Positions 62,498 to 64,000 of a stretch of 64,000 bases of DNA are shown here, piece after piece. Each line of letters begins with the position of its first letter. The first letter of the stretch is position 1. This stretch comes from Chryseobacterium salivictor (GTDB lineage: Bacteria; Bacteroidota; Bacteroidia; Flavobacteriales; Weeksellaceae): NCBI RefSeq assembly GCF_004359195.1, contig NZ_CP037954.1, positions 2,542,001 to 2,606,000 of the forward strand. The letters run 5' to 3'. A program made the position numbers and the translations under genes. Under the pieces are notes generated by a model, which did no database searches, was not told the origin of the DNA, and saw nothing but the letters and a program-made list of their open reading frames with translations.

Positions 62498-63679
62498 TTA
62501 TCCGAAAGCGTTAATTCCGGTAATATCCATGCCGGTGATCAGCAAATGAATATCGTGGGTTCCTTCGTAAGTGATGACGGATTCTAAATTCGCTGCATGA
62601 CGCATCATCGGGAATTCTCCCATAATTCCCATTCCGCCAAGAATCTGTCGGGATTCTCTGGCAATGTCGATTGCCATTTTCACGTTGTTTCTTTTCGCCA
62701 TTGAAATCTGTGCCGGCGTTGCTTTATGAGCATTTTTTAAATTTCCTAACTGAAGACAAAGCAATTGTGCTTTGGTAATTTCGGTTAAGAATTCGGCTAA
62801 CTTTTTCTGTTGTAATTGAAATCCTGCAATTGGTTTTCCAAATTGTGTTCTTTCTTTTGAATACTGAACTGCCGTGCAGTAACAGTCGATGGCTGCGCCG
62901 ATTACCCCCCAGGAAATTCCGTACCGTGCAGAATTTAAACAGGATAAAGGTCCTTTCAAACCAGTGACTTTCGGAAATATATTTTCTTTAGGAACCTTCA
63001 CATTATCAAAAACCAGTTCTCCGGTTTTCGATGCCCGGAGCGACCATTTATTATGGGTTTCCGGAGTGGTAAATCCTTCAAAACCTCTTTCTACAATTAA
63101 ACCCTGAACTTTTCCTTCTTCATTTTTTGCCCATACTACAGCGATATCACAGAGTGGCGCGTTGGTAATCCACATTTTTGCGCCGTTTAATAAATAATGA
63201 TCACCTTTGTCTACGAAATAAGTTTCCATTGAACTGGGATCGGAACCGTGATTGGGTTCTGTTAGCCCGAAAGCGCCAATCATTTCCCCATTGGCCAATT
63301 GCGGAAGAAATTTCTTTTTTTGTTCCTCAGAACCATATTCATTAATTGGAAACATGACCAAAGAACTTTGAACAGAAGCGGCTGAACGAACCGCAGAATC
63401 TCCTCTTTCAAGCTCCTGCATTATGATTCCGTAGGAAATTTGATCTAAACCGGAACCGCCATATTCTTCCGGAATATAAGGACCGAGTGCTCCGATTTTC
63501 CCTAATTCTTTCATAAGGTTTGGAATATCGGTATGATTTTGTGCTGCCTCATCAATTTTGGGCATTACAAAACTCTCCACCCAATCGCGAACAGATTGGC
63601 GGATAAGTAAGTGTTCCTCAGTAAGTAAACTGTCAATTCCGTAATAATCTGGAATGGAATTCAGTGGATAGTATGACAT
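62498..63679 (-). CDS. acyl-CoA dehydrogenase, glutaryl-CoA dehydrogenase type
   Basis: A 393-residue flavoprotein. FAD- and substrate-binding segments are GAFGLTEPNHGSDPSSMETYF, KMWITNAPLCDIAVVWA, ASKTGELVFDNVKVPKENIF and SARYGISWGVIGAAIDCY. RTQFGKPIAGFQLQQKKLAE and the catalytic glutamate in VITYEGTHDIHLLITG match the glutaryl-CoA dehydrogenase branch, which oxidises and decarboxylates glutaryl-CoA to crotonyl-CoA in lysine/tryptophan breakdown. Monocistronic; its neighbours add no pathway information. Confidence 0.88.
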   Translation of the reverse strand: MSYYPLNSIPDYYGIDSLLTEEHLLIRQSVRDWVESFVMPKIDEAAQNHTDIPNLMKELGKIGALGPYIPEEYGGSGLDQISYGIIMQELERGDSAVRSAASVQSSLVMFPINEYGSEEQKKKFLPQLANGEMIGAFGLTEPNHGSDPSSMETYFVDKGDHYLLNGAKMWITNAPLCDIAVVWAKNEEGKVQGLIVERGFEGFTTPETHNKWSLRASKTGELVFDNVKVPKENIFPKVTGLKGPLSCLNSARYGISWGVIGAAIDCYCTAVQYSKERTQFGKPIAGFQLQQKKLAEFLTEITKAQLLCLQLGNLKNAHKATPAQISMAKRNNVKMAIDIARESRQILGGMGIMGEFPMMRHAANLESVITYEGTHDIHLLITGMDITGINAFG

Positions 63680-63904
63680 ATTATTTAAGTTTGTCCTAAT
63701 TTAGGATATTTTAAAATTTTAAGGAAATATTTACCGAAAATTTATCGTTTTAACTGTATTATAAATTTATTCCCTTATTCTTTAGTCACGAAACGATATA
63801 TGCAGGCTCTTTGTCACGAAGTGACCAAAGGTCTAAATCATGGTATTTCAGAAGGAGGACTTTTAAACTATTTTCAGGAAAACGAAAAATTACTCAGTCG
63901 AACG
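63680..63904. other. intergenic region at the right end
   Basis: AT-rich. An imperfect hairpin CTTTGTCAC (63810-63818) / GTGACCAAAG (63821-63830) is visible. The plus strand is open from ATG 63800 to the window edge, but I treat it as non-coding because it is antisense to the better-looking frame at 63905-64000. Confidence 0.45.
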
Positions 63905-64000
63905 TTATTTCGTTTTAAATTTTTTATCAAAACCGGTGCAGTCTACGGGCTTCAAAATAGATCCTTCATATCTAAGTTTTGCAGGATTTACATAATTCGA
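63905..64000 (-). CDS. C-terminal end of an unidentified gene (runs off the right edge)
   Basis: Reading leftwards from the edge: SNYVNPAKLRYEGSILKPVD then CTGFDKKFKTK and TAA at 63905-63907. A lysine-rich ending and alternating pattern are typical of a real C-terminus, but 31 residues are too few to name the family. Confidence 0.45.
   Translation of the reverse strand, partial: SNYVNPAKLRYEGSILKPVDCTGFDKKFKTK

Noticed and set aside
63800-64000. Plus-strand frame from ATG 63800 open to the edge (MQALCHEVTKGLNHG)
   Set aside because: It overlaps a promoter-like gap and a better C-terminal frame on the other strand; no family recognised and the frame cannot be closed within the window.

Overview
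The window reads as a chromosomal piece of a Bacteroidota genome, most likely a Chryseobacterium/Kaistella-type member of the Flavobacteriales. The support is: promoters with the Bacteroidota -7 element TAnnTTTG (before the initiator tRNA, atpD, pyrH, ychF, parE and others), a PorQ gene of the type IX secretion system, a GLPGLI-family protein, a TamL-type BamA/TamA lipoprotein, a TonB-dependent receptor with a carboxypeptidase-like N-terminal domain, and a cysteine-synthase-like gene beside a serine-palmitoyltransferase-like gene, the pairing expected for sulfonolipid (capnine) synthesis in this group. The DNA is AT-rich and most genes are separated by clear rho-independent hairpins.

Layout. 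1-7.1 kb: end of an AraC-like regulator, an acyl-CoA thioesterase, yaaA, a Sua5/YciO protein, the initiator tRNA and sbcDC. 7.1-8.7 kb: a GHL10-type glycoside hydrolase lipoprotein. 8.8-17.5 kb: the accessory region. It holds a REP-associated Y1 transposase (RAYT) embedded in its own palindromic repeats, a hypothetical gene that ends inside one of those repeats, about 1 kb of decayed sequence, an SPFH protein, an AT-rich DUF262/DUF1524 (GmrSD-like) gene between inverted REP-like sequences, the C-terminal wreck of a second RAYT, a small lipoprotein gene, and a lipoprotein whose first 34 codons are a RAYT N-terminus, followed by a polysaccharide deacetylase.

17.5-31 kb: typA, a YdcH-like gene, a GLPGLI gene, a BlaR1/BlaI-type pair with two operator-like dyads, ferritin, ychF, an FMN reductase and a parE-(membrane protein)-parC operon. 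31-45.5 kb: tamL and trmH starting divergently with a 15-bp overlap, a YtxH/holin-like envelope group, cmk, porQ, pyrH-frr, ribF, atpD-atpC and a COG4705 membrane protein. 45.5-50.8 kb: a radical SAM enzyme, a Gre-type factor and the putative sulfonolipid pair. 51-64 kb: a DUF2723 membrane glycosyltransferase-like protein, adenosine deaminase, a DUF1697 protein, kdsA, a TonB-dependent receptor, an AddB-like PD-(D/E)XK nuclease, a glutaryl-CoA-dehydrogenase-like gene and the end of an unidentified gene.

Most of the window is core housekeeping. The distinctive biology is the REP/RAYT traffic at 8.8-15.5 kb, where mobile palindromes have become coding sequence, stop codons and, in one case, the promoter and start of an unrelated lipoprotein gene. 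I found no CRISPR array, rRNA, phage or replication origin.
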